A stretch of 64,000 bases of DNA from Bacillus massilinigeriensis (GCF_900111815.1 NZ_LT630004.1:2187501-2251500), one strand, 5' to 3'. Shown: positions 18,538-28,746, counted from the stretch's first letter. The notes: generated from the letters alone by a model not told the origin. Made by a program: numbers and translations.

Positions 18538-19473
18538 ATGGACGAGAAATTAAAAAAGGTCATAGAAGCCGCAAAATTGTATTATCTCCTAGATAAAAAT
18601 CAGAATGAAATTGCCTCAATTCTCGGGGTTTCCAGGCCCACTGTCTCCAGACTTTTGCAAACAGCAAAAGCGGAAGGCATTGTGGAAATCAGGATTAACA
18701 ATCCGGCTGAACACAGCAGCAACCTAACGAACGAATTGGAACAAAAATTCAAAATAAAAAAAGCAATCGTAACCGCTATTCCCCAATATGAAGACAAAAT
18801 CATCAAGAATCACCTCGGAAAGCGGGCTGCTGACTTCCTTCATGAAATGGTGAAGGATGGGGATACAATTGGCGTAACATGGGGAACAACCCTTTACCAT
18901 ATCGCGAGAGAACTTCAGCAAAAGCCCGTTAATAATGTAAAGGTCGTTCAGCTAAAAGGCGGCATTAGTCATTCGGAAACAAATACCTATGTTTCGGAAA
19001 TTCTTTATCTTTTTGGAAAAGCGTTCAATACTTCTCCTATCCACTTGCCCCTTCCAGCAATTGTCGACCACTTTGTTGTCAAACAGGCAATGGAAGCAGA
19101 TCGACACATTAAAAGAGTATTAGACCTTGGAAAACAAGCAAACATAGCGTTATTCACGGTAGGAACTATCCGTTCAGAATCACTGCTATTCCGGCTGGGT
19201 TACTTTACGGATGCAGACCTGAAGGAAATATATTCTCATGCTGCCGGGGACATTTGTTCGAGGTTCTTTGATAAACAGGGAAATCTTTTGAATGAAACCT
19301 TGAACGATAGGACGCTTGGAATTGACCTTGAAGCATTGAAGAAGAAAGAGTACAGCATCCTTGTTGGCGGAGGACCTCAAAAAATAGAAGGAATTTATGG
19401 TGCATTAAAGGGTGGATACGCAAATGTACTCATTACTGATCAATTTACAGCTCGTTTCCTTCTTGATAAATAG
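18538..19473 (+). CDS. deoR: Deoxyribonucleoside regulator DeoR
   Basis: A SorC-family repressor of 311 residues: N-terminal helix-turn-helix (LDKNQNEIASILGVSRPTVSR, part shown) and a C-terminal sugar-phosphate isomerase-like effector domain (GVTWGTTLYHIARELQ, VGGGPQKIEGIYGALKGGYANVLITD). In B. subtilis DeoR represses dra-nupC-pdp and is released by deoxyribose 5-phosphate. The start could be ATG at 18529 or 18538; I prefer 18538 because it matches the family N-terminus and has better spacing from GAAGAG. It precedes deoC by 180 bp containing a promoter with repeated GTTCAA boxes, the probable DeoR sites. Confidence 0.93.
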   Translation: MDEKLKKVIEAAKLYYLLDKNQNEIASILGVSRPTVSRLLQTAKAEGIVEIRINNPAEHSSNLTNELEQKFKIKKAIVTAIPQYEDKIIKNHLGKRAADFLHEMVKDGDTIGVTWGTTLYHIARELQQKPVNNVKVVQLKGGISHSETNTYVSEILYLFGKAFNTSPIHLPLPAIVDHFVVKQAMEADRHIKRVLDLGKQANIALFTVGTIRSESLLFRLGYFTDADLKEIYSHAAGDICSRFFDKQGNLLNETLNDRTLGIDLEALKKKEYSILVGGGPQKIEGIYGALKGGYANVLITDQFTARFLLDK

Positions 19474-19528
19474 GGGTAAACTTATTATGAACAAAATGTG
19501 AAAAAGAAAATAGTTCCACTTAACATTA

Positions 19529-19576
19529 GTTCAATTTAATATTTACATTTGTTCAACGGGTTGTTATATTGTTCAA
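19529..19576 (+). promoter_or_regulatory. deoC promoter with three DeoR-like boxes
   Basis: A promoter TTTACA (19542-19547) - 17 bp - TATATT (19565-19570) precedes deoC. The hexamer GTTCAA occurs at 19529, 19551 and 19571, i.e. upstream, inside the spacer and after the -10, 20-22 bp apart. B. subtilis DeoR binds repeated half-sites in the same positions. Confidence 0.65.
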
Positions 19577-19605
19577 TGTAGAAATTACAATTTACGTTTT
19601 TGAAA

Positions 19606-19618
19606 TGTAAGCGTTTCA
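19606..19618 (+). promoter_or_regulatory. degenerate cre-like site
   Basis: TGTAAGCGTTTCA resembles a CcpA-binding cre but is one base short of the 14-bp palindrome. Location about 30 bp after the expected deoC transcription start would suit a roadblock. Confidence 0.3.
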
Positions 19619-19653
19619 GGATTTTTATCAATTTATAAGGAGCTGCATCAATA

Positions 19654-20328
19654 ATGAGTGAAAAATTTGCACGTATGATTGATCATACACTTTTGAAAGC
19701 GAACGCAACAGAAAGCGACATCATCAAACTTGCCGAAGAGGCAAAGGAATATTCTTTCGCATCCGTTTGCGTGAATCCAGCATGGGTTAAAACAGCTGCT
19801 AGTATTTTGAAAGATGCGGAAGATGTCAAAGTTTGTACAGTAATCGGCTTCCCTCTTGGTGCTAGTACCCCTGAAGTAAAAGCGTTTGAAACAAGTAACG
19901 CTATAGAAAATGGCGCTACAGAAATCGATATGGTCATCAATATCGGCGCAATGAAGTCAAAAGATTTTGACCTTGTGGAAAGAGATATCCACGCAGTAAC
20001 AGAAGCTGCGAAAGGGAAAGCTTTAACAAAAGTCATCATTGAAACATGCCTCCTGACAGAGGAGGAAAAAGTGAAAGCTTGCGAGCTTGCTGTAAAGGCA
20101 GGTGCTGATTATGTCAAGACTTCTACAGGCTTCTCCACAGGCGGAGCAACAGTGGAAGATATTAAGCTTATGCGGAATGCTGTTGGACCTGAAATCGGAG
20201 TGAAAGCTTCCGGAGGAGTCAGAAGCCTTGAAGATGCTCAATCAATGGTTGAGGCTGGGGCAACTAGAATCGGTGCAAGCTCAGGTGTTGCAATTGTAAA
20301 CGGTCTAAAATCCAACACTGATTATTAG
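19654..20328 (+). CDS. deoC: Deoxyribose-phosphate aldolase
   Basis: Cleaves 2-deoxyribose 5-phosphate to glyceraldehyde 3-phosphate and acetaldehyde, feeding nucleoside sugar into glycolysis. The 224-residue class I aldolase shows [29 protein letters not shown], the catalytic lysine region [15 protein letters not shown] and [10 protein letters not shown] good AAGGAG ribosome site precedes ATG. First structural gene after deoR. The stop codon is at once followed by a structured repeat that separates it from cdd. Called dra in B. subtilis. Confidence 0.97.
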   Translation: MSEKFARMIDHTLLKANATESDIIKLAEEAKEYSFASVCVNPAWVKTAASILKDAEDVKVCTVIGFPLGASTPEVKAFETSNAIENGATEIDMVINIGAMKSKDFDLVERDIHAVTEAAKGKALTKVIIETCLLTEEEKVKACELAVKAGADYVKTSTGFSTGGATVEDIKLMRNAVGPEIGVKASGGVRSLEDAQSMVEAGATRIGASSGVAIVNGLKSNTDY

Positions 20329-20629
20329 AAAAGCGAAAGCGCCCGGTCAGCGCAATACGGCCTGGAGGTCCTCCGACTGAGATAAGGCGAATCTTAACCA
20401 GCGTTTTTTGCTGGTTACTAGATGAGCCAATCGGGCTTTTACGGGCAGTTAGAAATTACTGCCCGTTAATGCGCGGCAAAGGAAACACGATGAGCGGAGC
20501 GAATCGATGTTGACTTTCAACGCTAAAAACGCGCACGTCCTGTGCGCATAGCCTTACTCGCACATCCGGTGCTTCGTCGTAGAGAGGAGACCGAAGGACG
20601 TTAGGCGCTGGGCGCTGCAGCTGGACAAT
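20328..20629 (+). repeat. modular structured repeat, long form (copy 1)
   Basis: About 300 bp beginning at the last base of the deoC stop codon. The ends can pair: AGCGCC...CAGCG at the left with CGCTGGGCGCT at the right. Inside are a hairpin CGGGCAGT / ACTGCCCG, a CGAT / ATCG hairpin and GTGCG-type hairpins. The same unit occurs at 38304-38603. Orientation is the same as the upstream gene. Confidence 0.85.
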
Positions 20630-20687
20630 GAAAAGCGAAAGCGCCCGGTCAGCGCAGTACGGCCTGGAGGTCCTCCGACTGAGATAA
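20630..20687 (+). repeat. modular structured repeat, 5' fragment
   Basis: Fifty-eight bases repeating the left end of the preceding unit (GAAAAGCGAAAGCGCCCGG onward) and ending after GAGATAA, the point where the long form carries its first inserted module. The remaining right half is absent. Confidence 0.8.
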
Positions 20688-20779
20688 AAGAAATACAACC
20701 ATCAGAGCTATATACGCACACGTTCACCCATTAAATGTTAAAGCACCAAAAAATTTAGCTATGAATGGAGAAATGACTT

Positions 20780-21178
20780 ATGGATGCAAAGAAGCTCGTT
20801 GAAAAAGCGGTGGAAGCCCAGTCACAGGCATATGTTCCTTATTCCAACTTCAAAGTTGGGGCGGCCGTGCTCACGGAGAGCGGCGACGTTTTCTTAGGCT
20901 GCAACATAGAGAATGCTTCTTATGGACTGACGAATTGTGCAGAACGCACGGCCATTTTTAAAGCTGTTTCCGAAGGTAAGAAGAGAATTAAAGCAATTGC
21001 AGTAGTCGGTCATACCGAAGGTCCCATTTCTCCATGCGGAGCATGCCGACAAGTTATCTCGGAATTTGCAACAAATGAAACGAAAATTTTTCTTGCTAAT
21101 AATAATGGTGATATTAAGGAAACAACTATTGCTGAAATCCTACCTGGCTATTTCTCGTCAGATGACTTAAATAAATAA
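20780..21178 (+). CDS. cdd: Cytidine deaminase
   Basis: Deaminates cytidine and deoxycytidine to uridine and deoxyuridine. The 132-residue tetrameric type: [12 protein letters not shown], the catalytic [11 protein letters not shown] (zinc Cys and Glu) and [13 protein letters not shown] with the other two zinc cysteines. ATG is 9 nt after GGAG. Placement between deoC and nupC makes it part of a deoxynucleoside salvage unit; in B. subtilis cdd lies elsewhere, next to era. The repeat cluster lies between deoC and cdd, so read-through from the deoC promoter may be altered. Confidence 0.96.
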   Translation: MDAKKLVEKAVEAQSQAYVPYSNFKVGAAVLTESGDVFLGCNIENASYGLTNCAERTAIFKAVSEGKKRIKAIAVVGHTEGPISPCGACRQVISEFATNETKIFLANNNGDIKETTIAEILPGYFSSDDLNK

Positions 21179-21240
21179 TCTTAGCAGCCTGCTCCTGCGG
21201 GCTGCTCCCCGGAAAACTACACCAATGTGGAGGCATATAC

Positions 21241-22422
21241 ATGAAATACATTATCGCAATTCTGGGACTTATAGTTGTAATTGCCCTAGCGCTCGCAGGA
21301 AGCAACGATCGCAAAAACATAAAGTTTAAGCATGTTATCATCATGATTGTATTGCAGCTTATCCTGGCATATATCCTGTTAAACACAAAATTCGGATTGA
21401 TTTTAATCAAAGGGATTGCCGGTGTGTTCACCAAATTGCTTGAATATGCTGCTGAAGGAGTTAACTTTGTTTTCGGAGGCATCGCTAATGACGGCTCAAT
21501 GCCTTTCTTCCTGAATGTTCTCTTGCCAATCGTCTTCATTTCTGTTTTGATTGGAATTTTCCAGTATTTAAAAATACTCCCTCTCATTATGAAAGGGATT
21601 GGAATATTGCTCAGCAAAATAAACGGAATGGGAAAACTCGAGTCGTATAACGCTGTTGCTTCTGCAATGGTTGGCCAGTCCGAAGTTTTCATTACTGTGA
21701 AAAAGCAGCTTGGAAAACTCCCTGAACACCGACTTTATACACTATGCGCATCTGCAATGTCCACTGTTTCCATGTCCATCGTTGGTGCTTATATGACGAT
21801 GCTGGAACCAAAGTATGTCGTTACTGCTCTTGTACTAAATTTATTTGGAGGATTCATCATCGCTTCAGTCATCAATCCATATACTGTTGACGACAACGAA
21901 GATATTCTTGACATACAAGAGGAAGAAAAACAATCTTTTTTTGAAATGCTTGGTGAATATATTCTTGATGGTTTTAAAGTAGCGATTATCGTTGGAGCAA
22001 TGCTTATCGGTTTCGTTGCATTGATTGCCGCGATTAACAGTGTTTTTGACATGATTTTCGGAATTTCATTCCAAGAAATTCTTGGCTATATTTTTGCACC
22101 TATCGCCTTTATCATGGGTGTGCCAATGGCAGAGACAGTAAAAGCCGGCGGAATTATGGCTACAAAACTTGTAACAAACGAATTTGTTGCAATGATGCAG
22201 CTTGCTGATGCTGCAAAAACCTTTAGCCCTAGAACCCTTGGAATCATCTCCGTATTCCTTGTATCATTCGCTAACTTCTCCTCTATCGGCATCATTTCCG
22301 GCGCCGTGAAAGGATTGAATGAAAAACAAGGTAACGTGGTTGCCCGATTTGGTCTAAAGCTACTTTACGGGGCTACTCTTGTAAGTGTATTGTCCGCGAT
22401 TATCGTAAGCATAGTGCTTTAA
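21241..22422 (+). CDS. nupC: Concentrative nucleoside transporter NupC
   Basis: A proton-coupled pyrimidine nucleoside importer of the CNT family in the cytoplasmic membrane. The 393 residues hold about ten hydrophobic segments, with the family motifs [44 protein letters not shown] [14 protein letters not shown] and [20 protein letters not shown] follows GGAGG by 7 nt. A small hairpin AGCAGCC / GGCTGCT without T-run lies between cdd and nupC. Supplies substrates for Cdd and DeoC. The pdp phosphorylase gene found after nupC in B. subtilis is absent here. Confidence 0.95.
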   Translation: MKYIIAILGLIVVIALALAGSNDRKNIKFKHVIIMIVLQLILAYILLNTKFGLILIKGIAGVFTKLLEYAAEGVNFVFGGIANDGSMPFFLNVLLPIVFISVLIGIFQYLKILPLIMKGIGILLSKINGMGKLESYNAVASAMVGQSEVFITVKKQLGKLPEHRLYTLCASAMSTVSMSIVGAYMTMLEPKYVVTALVLNLFGGFIIASVINPYTVDDNEDILDIQEEEKQSFFEMLGEYILDGFKVAIIVGAMLIGFVALIAAINSVFDMIFGISFQEILGYIFAPIAFIMGVPMAETVKAGGIMATKLVTNEFVAMMQLADAAKTFSPRTLGIISVFLVSFANFSSIGIISGAVKGLNEKQGNVVARFGLKLLYGATLVSVLSAIIVSIVL

Positions 22423-22441
22423 TATTCAACAAACATATTTG

Positions 22442-22495
22442 GAAAAAGCATTTCCCAATTCCTTAAAAAGTGCCGGGAATTGCTTTTTCTTTTTT
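22442..22495 (+). terminator. terminator of the deoC-cdd-nupC unit
   Basis: Stem AAAAAGCATTTCCC / GGGAATTGCTTTTT followed by TCTTTTTT. Confidence 0.8.
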
Positions 22496-22513
22496 AAAGG
22501 AAGGTCGTTCATC

Positions 22514-23134
22514 ATGGGAGACGCAGGATTATTAATGTCTGGCGCAGCACTGTTTCTGAACAGTTTGATGCTGCTTGGTAAAGCAGAGGCAAGGAGCGTG
22601 GCTATGTTCAACATCTTTGCAGGCATTTTACAAGTAGCAGTGCCATTTTACCTCATCGCTGTTTCCGATCAGCAGCATTGGACCATTTATAGTCTAGCTT
22701 GTATTTTTTTATTCGGATTTACTTATCTTTATGTCGGATTTACCCTTTTAAAGGGGCTTGATGGGACTGGTCTAGGTTGGTATTCCCTTTGGGTAGCAAT
22801 TATTGCAATTGTCTATACGATTGTAGCAGCAGTGCATTTTCAAGATTTCGTGAGTGCTTTAACGTGGCTTATGTGGGCACTCCTCTGGTTCTTATTCTTC
22901 CTTTCCATGGGGCTTGGCAAGAAAATTGATGCTTACGTCGGGAAGGTTGCTTTCATTCAGTCGTGGTTAACATTGACCATCCCTTCGCTTTTATCGATGA
23001 TAGGAGTTTGGAAAATGCCTGAGGTAAAAAACACTTGGATTATAATTGCCCTCATATCCATCTCCTACTTTACAATAGCCGCTTACAAATGGAATCGCGG
23101 AAAGGAAACAGGCAGCGAGCCAGCAAATGCATAG
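22514..23134 (+). CDS. AmiS/UreI family channel protein
   Basis: A 206-residue membrane protein with six hydrophobic segments. The motifs LLLGKAEARSV-like MLLGKAEARSVAMFN, GLDGTGLGWYSLWVAI and WLMWALLWFLFFLSMGLGKK are those of the AmiS/UreI family, whose members conduct urea or short amides (UreI of Helicobacter is acid-gated). No urease or amidase gene is in this window, so the substrate cannot be told from context. ATG at 22514 lies 9 nt after GGAAGG, fixing the start; the in-frame ATG at 22439 lies inside the terminator. It lies behind the nupC terminator and so is probably an independent or read-through gene. Confidence 0.85.
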   Translation: MGDAGLLMSGAALFLNSLMLLGKAEARSVAMFNIFAGILQVAVPFYLIAVSDQQHWTIYSLACIFLFGFTYLYVGFTLLKGLDGTGLGWYSLWVAIIAIVYTIVAAVHFQDFVSALTWLMWALLWFLFFLSMGLGKKIDAYVGKVAFIQSWLTLTIPSLLSMIGVWKMPEVKNTWIIIALISISYFTIAAYKWNRGKETGSEPANA

Positions 23135-23138
23135 ATTG

Positions 23139-23176
23139 AAAAAAGACAGCCGGATTCTTAATCCGACTGTCTTTTT
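23139..23176. terminator. bidirectional terminator channel gene/ppaC
   Basis: Stem AAAAAGACAGCCGGATT / AATCCGACTGTCTTTTT (one mismatch, 3-nt loop) between convergent genes. Confidence 0.9.
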
Positions 23177-23186
23177 CTATTCTATT

Positions 23187-24119
23187 TTATTTCGCAGCAA
23201 GGACATTTGTTAGGACAGGTACAACCTGCTTCTTTCGGGAAACAACGCCTTGCAATACAGCTGTGTTATTAACAAGCGGTACATGGAAAGCTTCCTCAAT
23301 AGATGGAGCAGCCGTTCCAAGAGCGATGGCAGCGGAATCGTTTGTCAAAATATCGGTGATAATGAAAACGAATAAGTCAAGACCTTTAGCCGAGATAGTC
23401 TTGTTCAATTCTGCCTCAAGTTCTTCCCTGCGCGCAAGCAGTTCATTAACATCTACCGTGTTAACCTGTGCGATTTCCACTTTAAAACTTCCCATTTGGA
23501 ATTCTTTCGAATCAAGGGAAATTAGCTCTGGAACTGTTTTTGTACTGAGGTCAGCTCCAGCTTTCAGCATGTCTAGGCCGTACTTTTCTGCGTCCACTCC
23601 AGCAATCTCCGCAAGCTCACGAGCTGCATTGACATCCACTTCTGTACATGTCGGCGATTTGAATAACAAGGAATCAGAAATGATAGCGGATAGCATAAGT
23701 CCAGCTGTCTGCTTATCCAGCTCCACGCCGTTCTCCTTATACATTTTATTTAGGATGGTCGCCGTACAACCAACAGGTTCCACTCTAAAGTATAACGGAT
23801 CGCTTGTTTCAAAATTCGCCACGCGATGGTGATCGATCACTTCAGTTATCTTAACATCAGCAATATCATCAGCACTTTGCTGACGTTCGTTGTGATCAAC
23901 GAGGATAACCTCATTGGCTTCTTCTGATACCTTATTTACAAGGCGTGGTTCTGCACTTTGGAAATATTCAAGGGCAAAGCGCGTTTCCTCGTTAATTTGG
24001 CCAAGCCTTACCGCCTCTACTTCCTTTCCAAGCTTTGATTTCAAGTTTGCATATGCAAGGGCAGAACAAATAGAATCCGTATCAGGATTTTTGTGCCCAA
24101 AGATTAATGTCTTTTCCAT
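23187..24119 (-). CDS. ppaC: Manganese-dependent inorganic pyrophosphatase
   Basis: Hydrolyses pyrophosphate to phosphate, pulling biosynthetic reactions forward. Family II (DHH) enzyme of 310 residues: [27 protein letters not shown] and the DHH motif [10 protein letters not shown] bind Mn; [11 protein letters not shown] near the C-terminus is the DHHA2 substrate motif. CBS insertions found in some clostridial relatives are absent. Monocistronic; the 158-bp gap to ald holds only the ald terminator. Confidence 0.97.
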   Translation of the reverse strand: MEKTLIFGHKNPDTDSICSALAYANLKSKLGKEVEAVRLGQINEETRFALEYFQSAEPRLVNKVSEEANEVILVDHNERQQSADDIADVKITEVIDHHRVANFETSDPLYFRVEPVGCTATILNKMYKENGVELDKQTAGLMLSAIISDSLLFKSPTCTEVDVNAARELAEIAGVDAEKYGLDMLKAGADLSTKTVPELISLDSKEFQMGSFKVEIAQVNTVDVNELLARREELEAELNKTISAKGLDLFVFIITDILTNDSAAIALGTAAPSIEEAFHVPLVNNTAVLQGVVSRKKQVVPVLTNVLAAK

Positions 24120-24239
24120 TATGACACTCCCAATTTCTTAATATCGGCATGAATACATTTCTTGCAAGCATACCCATAAATAATATACTCCATATCGTAA
24201 CAATTTTACACCCTTTGTAGGAAAATGCCCACATATGCT

Positions 24240-24268
24240 AAAAAGGGTGCAGTCTACCGACCACACCC
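24240..24268 (-). terminator. terminator of ald
   Basis: Stem GGGTGCAGTC / GACCACACCC with two mismatches, followed by TTTTT on the minus strand. Confidence 0.65.
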
Positions 24269-24277
24269 CTTTGCATA

Positions 24278-25399
24278 TTAAGCTTGCTCCAGCAATTGTC
24301 GAGCATCCATATATTCAAGACCTTGATCTTCTGCAACAGCCTTATATGTCACGAATCCCCTTAGAGTGTTGATTCCCTTCAAAAGAGCTTCATTTTCAAG
24401 GCATGCCTGCTTGAAGCCTTTATTAGCAATCTGCACAGCATATGGAACCGTTACGTTGGTTAGACCCATTGTCGATGTCCGTGGAACAGCCCCAGGCATA
24501 TTTGCAACAGCATAATGAACAACACCGTGTTTCTCATAAGTAGGATTGTCATGTGTGGTAATCCTGTCAGTAGTTTCAAAGATTCCACCTTGGTCGATAG
24601 CAATGTCAACAACCACTGAGCCTTGCTTCATAGATTTTATCATGTCTTCTGTGACAAGTTTTGGCGCTCTTGCTCCCGGAATTAGAACCGCTCCTATAAC
24701 GAGATCTGATTCCTTAACTGCTTCTGCGATATTATAAGGATTTGACATCAGTGTTGTAACATCACTTCCAAAAATATCATCAAGCTGGCGCAGACGCTCT
24801 GGGTTTAAATCGATCATCGTAACTTGTGCCCCAAGTCCGATTGCCATTTTCGCCGCATTCGTTCCAGCTACCCCACCACCGATTATTGTTACTTTTCCTC
24901 TTTGAACACCAGGAATACCGGATAGCAAAATTCCTTGACCTCCATAAACCTTCTCGAGGAACTGAGCTCCAATTTGTACAGCCATCCTGCCGGCAACTTC
25001 ACTCATTGGCGTTAATAGTGGAAGCGCTTTATTTGGAGTCTGAACTGTTTCATAAGCAATACCAACAACCTTGTTGTCAATAAGCGCTTTCGTTAGTTCT
25101 GGTTCCGGAGCAAGGTGGAGATATGTAAATAAAATGAGATTTTCACGGAAGTAACTGTATTCCTCAGGAAGAGGCTCTTTCACTTTCATAACCATCTCTT
25201 GGGACCAAGCTTCGGAAGCAGTTTCAACAATTTTTGCTCCTGCGGCAACATAATCCTCATTGGTAAACCCTGAACCAATTCCCGCACCATCTTCGATGAA
25301 TACTTCATGCCCGAAATTCAGCAAATTTACTACTCCGGCCGGTGTCATCGCGACACGGTTCTCGTTATTCTTTATCTCTTTAGGTACACCAATACGCAT
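24278..25399 (-). CDS. ald: Alanine dehydrogenase
   Basis: Oxidatively deaminates L-alanine to pyruvate and ammonia with NAD; in Bacillus it supports alanine use and normal sporulation. The 373 residues start [18 protein letters not shown] (substrate site with Arg15), contain the Lys/His catalytic region [11 protein letters not shown] and [12 protein letters not shown], and the NAD-binding [36 protein letters not shown] and [11 protein letters not shown] are family signatures. Divergent from the universal stress protein gene across 266 bp; I see no confident promoter or regulator site there. Confidence 0.97.
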   Translation of the reverse strand: MRIGVPKEIKNNENRVAMTPAGVVNLLNFGHEVFIEDGAGIGSGFTNEDYVAAGAKIVETASEAWSQEMVMKVKEPLPEEYSYFRENLILFTYLHLAPEPELTKALIDNKVVGIAYETVQTPNKALPLLTPMSEVAGRMAVQIGAQFLEKVYGGQGILLSGIPGVQRGKVTIIGGGVAGTNAAKMAIGLGAQVTMIDLNPERLRQLDDIFGSDVTTLMSNPYNIAEAVKESDLVIGAVLIPGARAPKLVTEDMIKSMKQGSVVVDIAIDQGGIFETTDRITTHDNPTYEKHGVVHYAVANMPGAVPRTSTMGLTNVTVPYAVQIANKGFKQACLENEALLKGINTLRGFVTYKAVAEDQGLEYMDARQLLEQA

Positions 25400-25665
25400 T
25401 TTGCATGCCTCCTATATAAATATGAAAATCAATTGTGGCCGATTCCACTATAACACTAAACCGTCGAATAATGGAAGAAAAAATATTCATTTTTCCACTA
25501 AGCGCAAACAATTAAAATTTTAGATTATTTCTTTGTTCATTGCAAAAAAATTCATTATAAATGTACTTTTCGCCTGTTTTTTCACTTGTCCTTATTTTTC
25601 GTCAATTTGTAACAGCTTATAACTTACGAATGTTGTATAATTAAGGTAAAGGGAGGATGAGAGAA

Positions 25666-26115
25666 ATGGGACTAACTTATAAGAATATTTTAGTAGCAGT
25701 TGACGGTTCAAAGGAAGCAGCTTGGGCATTCAAGAAAGCAATTGAAATTTCTAAGCGCAATGATGCAAAAATCGTGATGGCGCATATTATTGACCTGCGC
25801 ACTTTTGCAACAGTGGAAGCTTATGACCGAACTATTTCTGAGAGGGCTAGCCAGTTTGCGACAGAATTATTGGAAAGCTACAAGCAGCAGGCCCTCGAAG
25901 CCGGTGTTAAAGAAGTGACATACGAAATAGATTACGGTTCTCCTAAAGTGAAAATAGCCAAGGATATTGCCAAGAAATATGATGCAGATTTAATCATCTG
26001 CGGCGCTACAGGAATGAACGCAGTTGAAAGGTTCTTTATTGGAAGCGTTTCCGAACATATTGCCAGATATGCTAATTGTGATGTTCTTATTGTAAGAACA
26101 GAAAAAGAAGAATAA
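25666..26115 (+). CDS. Universal stress protein, UspA family
   Basis: A 149-residue single-domain cytosolic protein with the ATP-binding Usp signature: YKNILVAVDGSKEAAWAF at the N-terminus and GATGMNAVERFFIGSVSEHIARYANCDVLIV near the C-terminus (G-2x-G-9x-G-S/T pattern, residues about 110-140). GGGAGG sits 9 nt before ATG at 25666; the ATG nine bases upstream touches the ribosome site and is unlikely. A TATAAT hexamer lies about 30 bp upstream. The B. subtilis genome has several paralogs (for example yxiE, nhaX), so no symbol is given. Confidence 0.9.
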   Translation: MGLTYKNILVAVDGSKEAAWAFKKAIEISKRNDAKIVMAHIIDLRTFATVEAYDRTISERASQFATELLESYKQQALEAGVKEVTYEIDYGSPKVKIAKDIAKKYDADLIICGATGMNAVERFFIGSVSEHIARYANCDVLIVRTEKEE

Positions 26116-26131
26116 CCGCCTGAAACAATTG

Positions 26132-26168
26132 AAAAACGCGCGCAATCGCTCAGATCGCACGCGTTTTT
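26132..26168. terminator. bidirectional terminator usp/argH
   Basis: Inverted repeat AAAAACGCG / CGCGTTTTT with further internal pairing; the right arm overlaps the last codons of argH. Confidence 0.75.
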
Positions 26169-27544
26169 GCTGCCTCCAGCACTTCTCTCGCTTTCTCCAA
26201 CTGTTCCTTGACTTTTATAAAGCCTGTACCCCCAGCGCTATTTCTTCTTTCAACAGATGTTTTAGGATTCAGCGCTTTGTAAATGTCTTCCTCAAAAAAA
26301 GGATGTGCTTGCTTGAAGGAAGTTAAAGGCAAGTCTACAAGATAGCAACCTTTCCTGATACAGGAAAGTACAAGCATCCCGACAATCTCATGAGCTTCGC
26401 GGAATGGAACGCCTTTTGCTGCCAAATAATCAGCTAGTTCCGTAGCATTGGAAAAATCCGAATGAACGGCCGATTTCATGTTCTCCATTTTCACAGTCAT
26501 GGTTTCTACCATTCCAGTGAAGATACGTAGTGAACCTTTCAAAGTCTTAACCGTATCAAACATTCCTTCCTTGTCTTCCTGCATATCTTTATTATAGGCA
26601 AGCGGAAGACCTTTCAACACAGTCAGGAGACTCACCAGGTTCCCGTATACTCTCCCGGTTTTCCCTCTGATCAACTCTGCCATATCAGGGTTTTTCTTTT
26701 GTGGCATGATACTGCTCCCAGTTGAGAAAGTGTCAGAAAGTTCAATAAACTGAAACTCCTGACTTGACCATAATATAATTTCTTCCGCAAGGCGCGATAG
26801 GTGCATCATCAATATTGAAGAAGCTGAAAGAAACTCTAGGATGAAATCCCTGTCACTTACAGCATCCAGACTATTTTCATATATTCCATCGAAACTAAGT
26901 AAACTAGCTGAGTATGAACGGTCGATAGGAAAGGTTGTTCCCGCTAGTGCCCCCGCTCCAAGCGGGCTGATATTTATTCGTTGCAGCATTTCTGTAAAAC
27001 GCTGCCGATCCCTTTCCATCATCCAAAAATAGGCCAGAAGATGATGGGCAAAAGAGATTGGCTGGGCACGCTGAAGGTGTGTGTATCCCGGCATCACTGT
27101 CTCGACATGGTCTCCTGCCTTCTCAATAATCCCCTGCTGAAACTCGGTAATCAGGATAATCAGCTCTTTCACCTGCTCTCGCAGATAAAGGTGCATGTCT
27201 GTAGCTACTTGATCATTCCGGCTTCTCCCCGTATGCAGCTTCCCGCCAACGGGTCCAATCATTTCCGTTAGCAAATGCTCAATGTTCAGATGAATATCCT
27301 CATATTTTGCTAAAAACTCAAGTTCTCCATTTTCCGCTTTGGCTTTAAGTTGGAACAGACCGTCCATCATTTTCGCTGCCTCTTCTTTACTTACAACCTT
27401 TGTTTTTTCAAGCATTTTAGCATGGGCAATGCTGCCTTCAATATCTTCTTTAACTAACTGCTGGTCGAAGGGAATGGATGCGCCGAACTCATCCACCCAC
27501 TCTTCGGCAGAAAGGGTAAATCTTCCCCCCCAAAGTTTTTTCAT
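26150..27544 (-). CDS. argH: Argininosuccinate lyase
   Basis: Splits argininosuccinate into arginine and fumarate, the last step of arginine synthesis. The 464-residue fumarase-superfamily enzyme shows [14 protein letters not shown], the [13 protein letters not shown] histidine region, and the catalytic loop signature [15 protein letters not shown]. Its ATG overlaps the argG stop (ATGA), giving translational coupling. Second gene of argG-argH under the ARG box upstream of argG. Confidence 0.97.
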   Translation of the reverse strand: MKKLWGGRFTLSAEEWVDEFGASIPFDQQLVKEDIEGSIAHAKMLEKTKVVSKEEAAKMMDGLFQLKAKAENGELEFLAKYEDIHLNIEHLLTEMIGPVGGKLHTGRSRNDQVATDMHLYLREQVKELIILITEFQQGIIEKAGDHVETVMPGYTHLQRAQPISFAHHLLAYFWMMERDRQRFTEMLQRINISPLGAGALAGTTFPIDRSYSASLLSFDGIYENSLDAVSDRDFILEFLSASSILMMHLSRLAEEIILWSSQEFQFIELSDTFSTGSSIMPQKKNPDMAELIRGKTGRVYGNLVSLLTVLKGLPLAYNKDMQEDKEGMFDTVKTLKGSLRIFTGMVETMTVKMENMKSAVHSDFSNATELADYLAAKGVPFREAHEIVGMLVLSCIRKGCYLVDLPLTSFKQAHPFFEEDIYKALNPKTSVERRNSAGGTGFIKVKEQLEKAREVLEAAKTRAI

Positions 27545-28746
27545 ACTGTCACCTTCTTGCCTTGAACCATGCTTTGTACTTTAGTAGGGAGACCCCAAAG
27601 ATTGATGAAACCAACAGCAGCAGCATGATCGAATTCATCTTGAGAAGTATAGGTAGCCAGTTTCTCATTATAGAGGGAATATGGAGATTTTCTACCATCA
27701 ACTATTGCATGCCCTTTAAAGAGCTTGATTCTTACTGTTCCTGTTACATACTGCTGCGTTGAAGCCAAGAACGCAGACAAAGCGTCGCGAAGCGGGGAAA
27801 ACCATAAGCCTTCGTAAATTAGTTCGGTCATTTTTTTCTCAATCACAGGTTTGAAATGTGCTACTTCCTTCACTAACGTGATATCTTCCAGTTCTTTATG
27901 CGCTTTGATTAGCGTCACTGCAGCAGGACACTCGTAAACCTCACGTGACTTGATTCCAACAAGACGGTTCTCAACATGGTCGATTCTCCCGATTCCATGC
28001 TTTCCAGCTAATTCGTTCAAGTTCAGAATCAATTGAGACAGGGAAAGTGATTTTCCATTTAATTTTACTGGGACACCTTTTTCGAAGTCTATTTCAATCA
28101 TTTCAGGGGTATCCGGTGCATTTTCAAGACTTGCAGTCAATTCATATGCTTCTTCTGGAGGAGCTGCCCATGGATCTTCTAATATGCCACATTCATTACT
28201 TCTTCCCCAGAGATTTTGGTCAATGGAAAAAGGACTATCTAGATTAATTGGGATAGGTATATTGTTTTTTTGCGCATATTGTATTTCCTCTTCACGGGAC
28301 CATTTCCATTCACGGACAGGAGCCAATACTTCTAAATCAGGATTAAGCGCCTTGATTGACACCTCGAAACGCACTTGGTCATTCCCTTTTCCTGTACAGC
28401 CATGGGCTACTGCAACCGCTCCTTCTTTCTCGGCCACTTCCACAAGCTTTTTTGAAATAAGTGGACGTGACAATGCTGATACAAGCGGATATTTCCCTTC
28501 GTAAAATGCATGTGATTGCAAGGCAGTCAAAGCGTATTCCTGTGCAAACTCTTCCTTTACATCCAGAACATATGAGGTGACCGCACCGACTTTCAGAGCC
28601 TTTTCTTTTACAAAAGCTAAATCTTTTCCTTCTCCTAAATCGAGGCAGCACGCTACCACATTGTACCCTTGATCTTGGAGCCATTTGATTGCAACGGATG
28701 TATCAAGCCCGCCAGAATATGCGAGCACCACTTTTTTCGCTAACAT
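27541..28746 (-). CDS. argG: Argininosuccinate synthase
   Basis: Joins citrulline and aspartate with ATP. The 401 residues show the PP-loop [31 protein letters not shown], and [17 protein letters not shown] C-terminus. The start is ATG at 28746, about 8 nt after AAGGAGA; the upstream in-frame codons are not preceded by a ribosome site. The overlapping operon argG-argH is isolated from other arg genes here, as in B. subtilis. An ARG-box-like palindrome lies 15 bp upstream of the start codon, so repression by the arginine repressor AhrC/ArgR is likely. Confidence 0.97.
   Translation of the reverse strand: MLAKKVVLAYSGGLDTSVAIKWLQDQGYNVVACCLDLGEGKDLAFVKEKALKVGAVTSYVLDVKEEFAQEYALTALQSHAFYEGKYPLVSALSRPLISKKLVEVAEKEGAVAVAHGCTGKGNDQVRFEVSIKALNPDLEVLAPVREWKWSREEEIQYAQKNNIPIPINLDSPFSIDQNLWGRSNECGILEDPWAAPPEEAYELTASLENAPDTPEMIEIDFEKGVPVKLNGKSLSLSQLILNLNELAGKHGIGRIDHVENRLVGIKSREVYECPAAVTLIKAHKELEDITLVKEVAHFKPVIEKKMTELIYEGLWFSPLRDALSAFLASTQQYVTGTVRIKLFKGHAIVDGRKSPYSLYNEKLATYTSQDEFDHAAAVGFINLWGLPTKVQSMVQGKKVTV

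Noticed and set aside
20328..20687. CRISPR-like array
   Set aside because: The repeats are long, unequal and joined head to tail without unique spacers.
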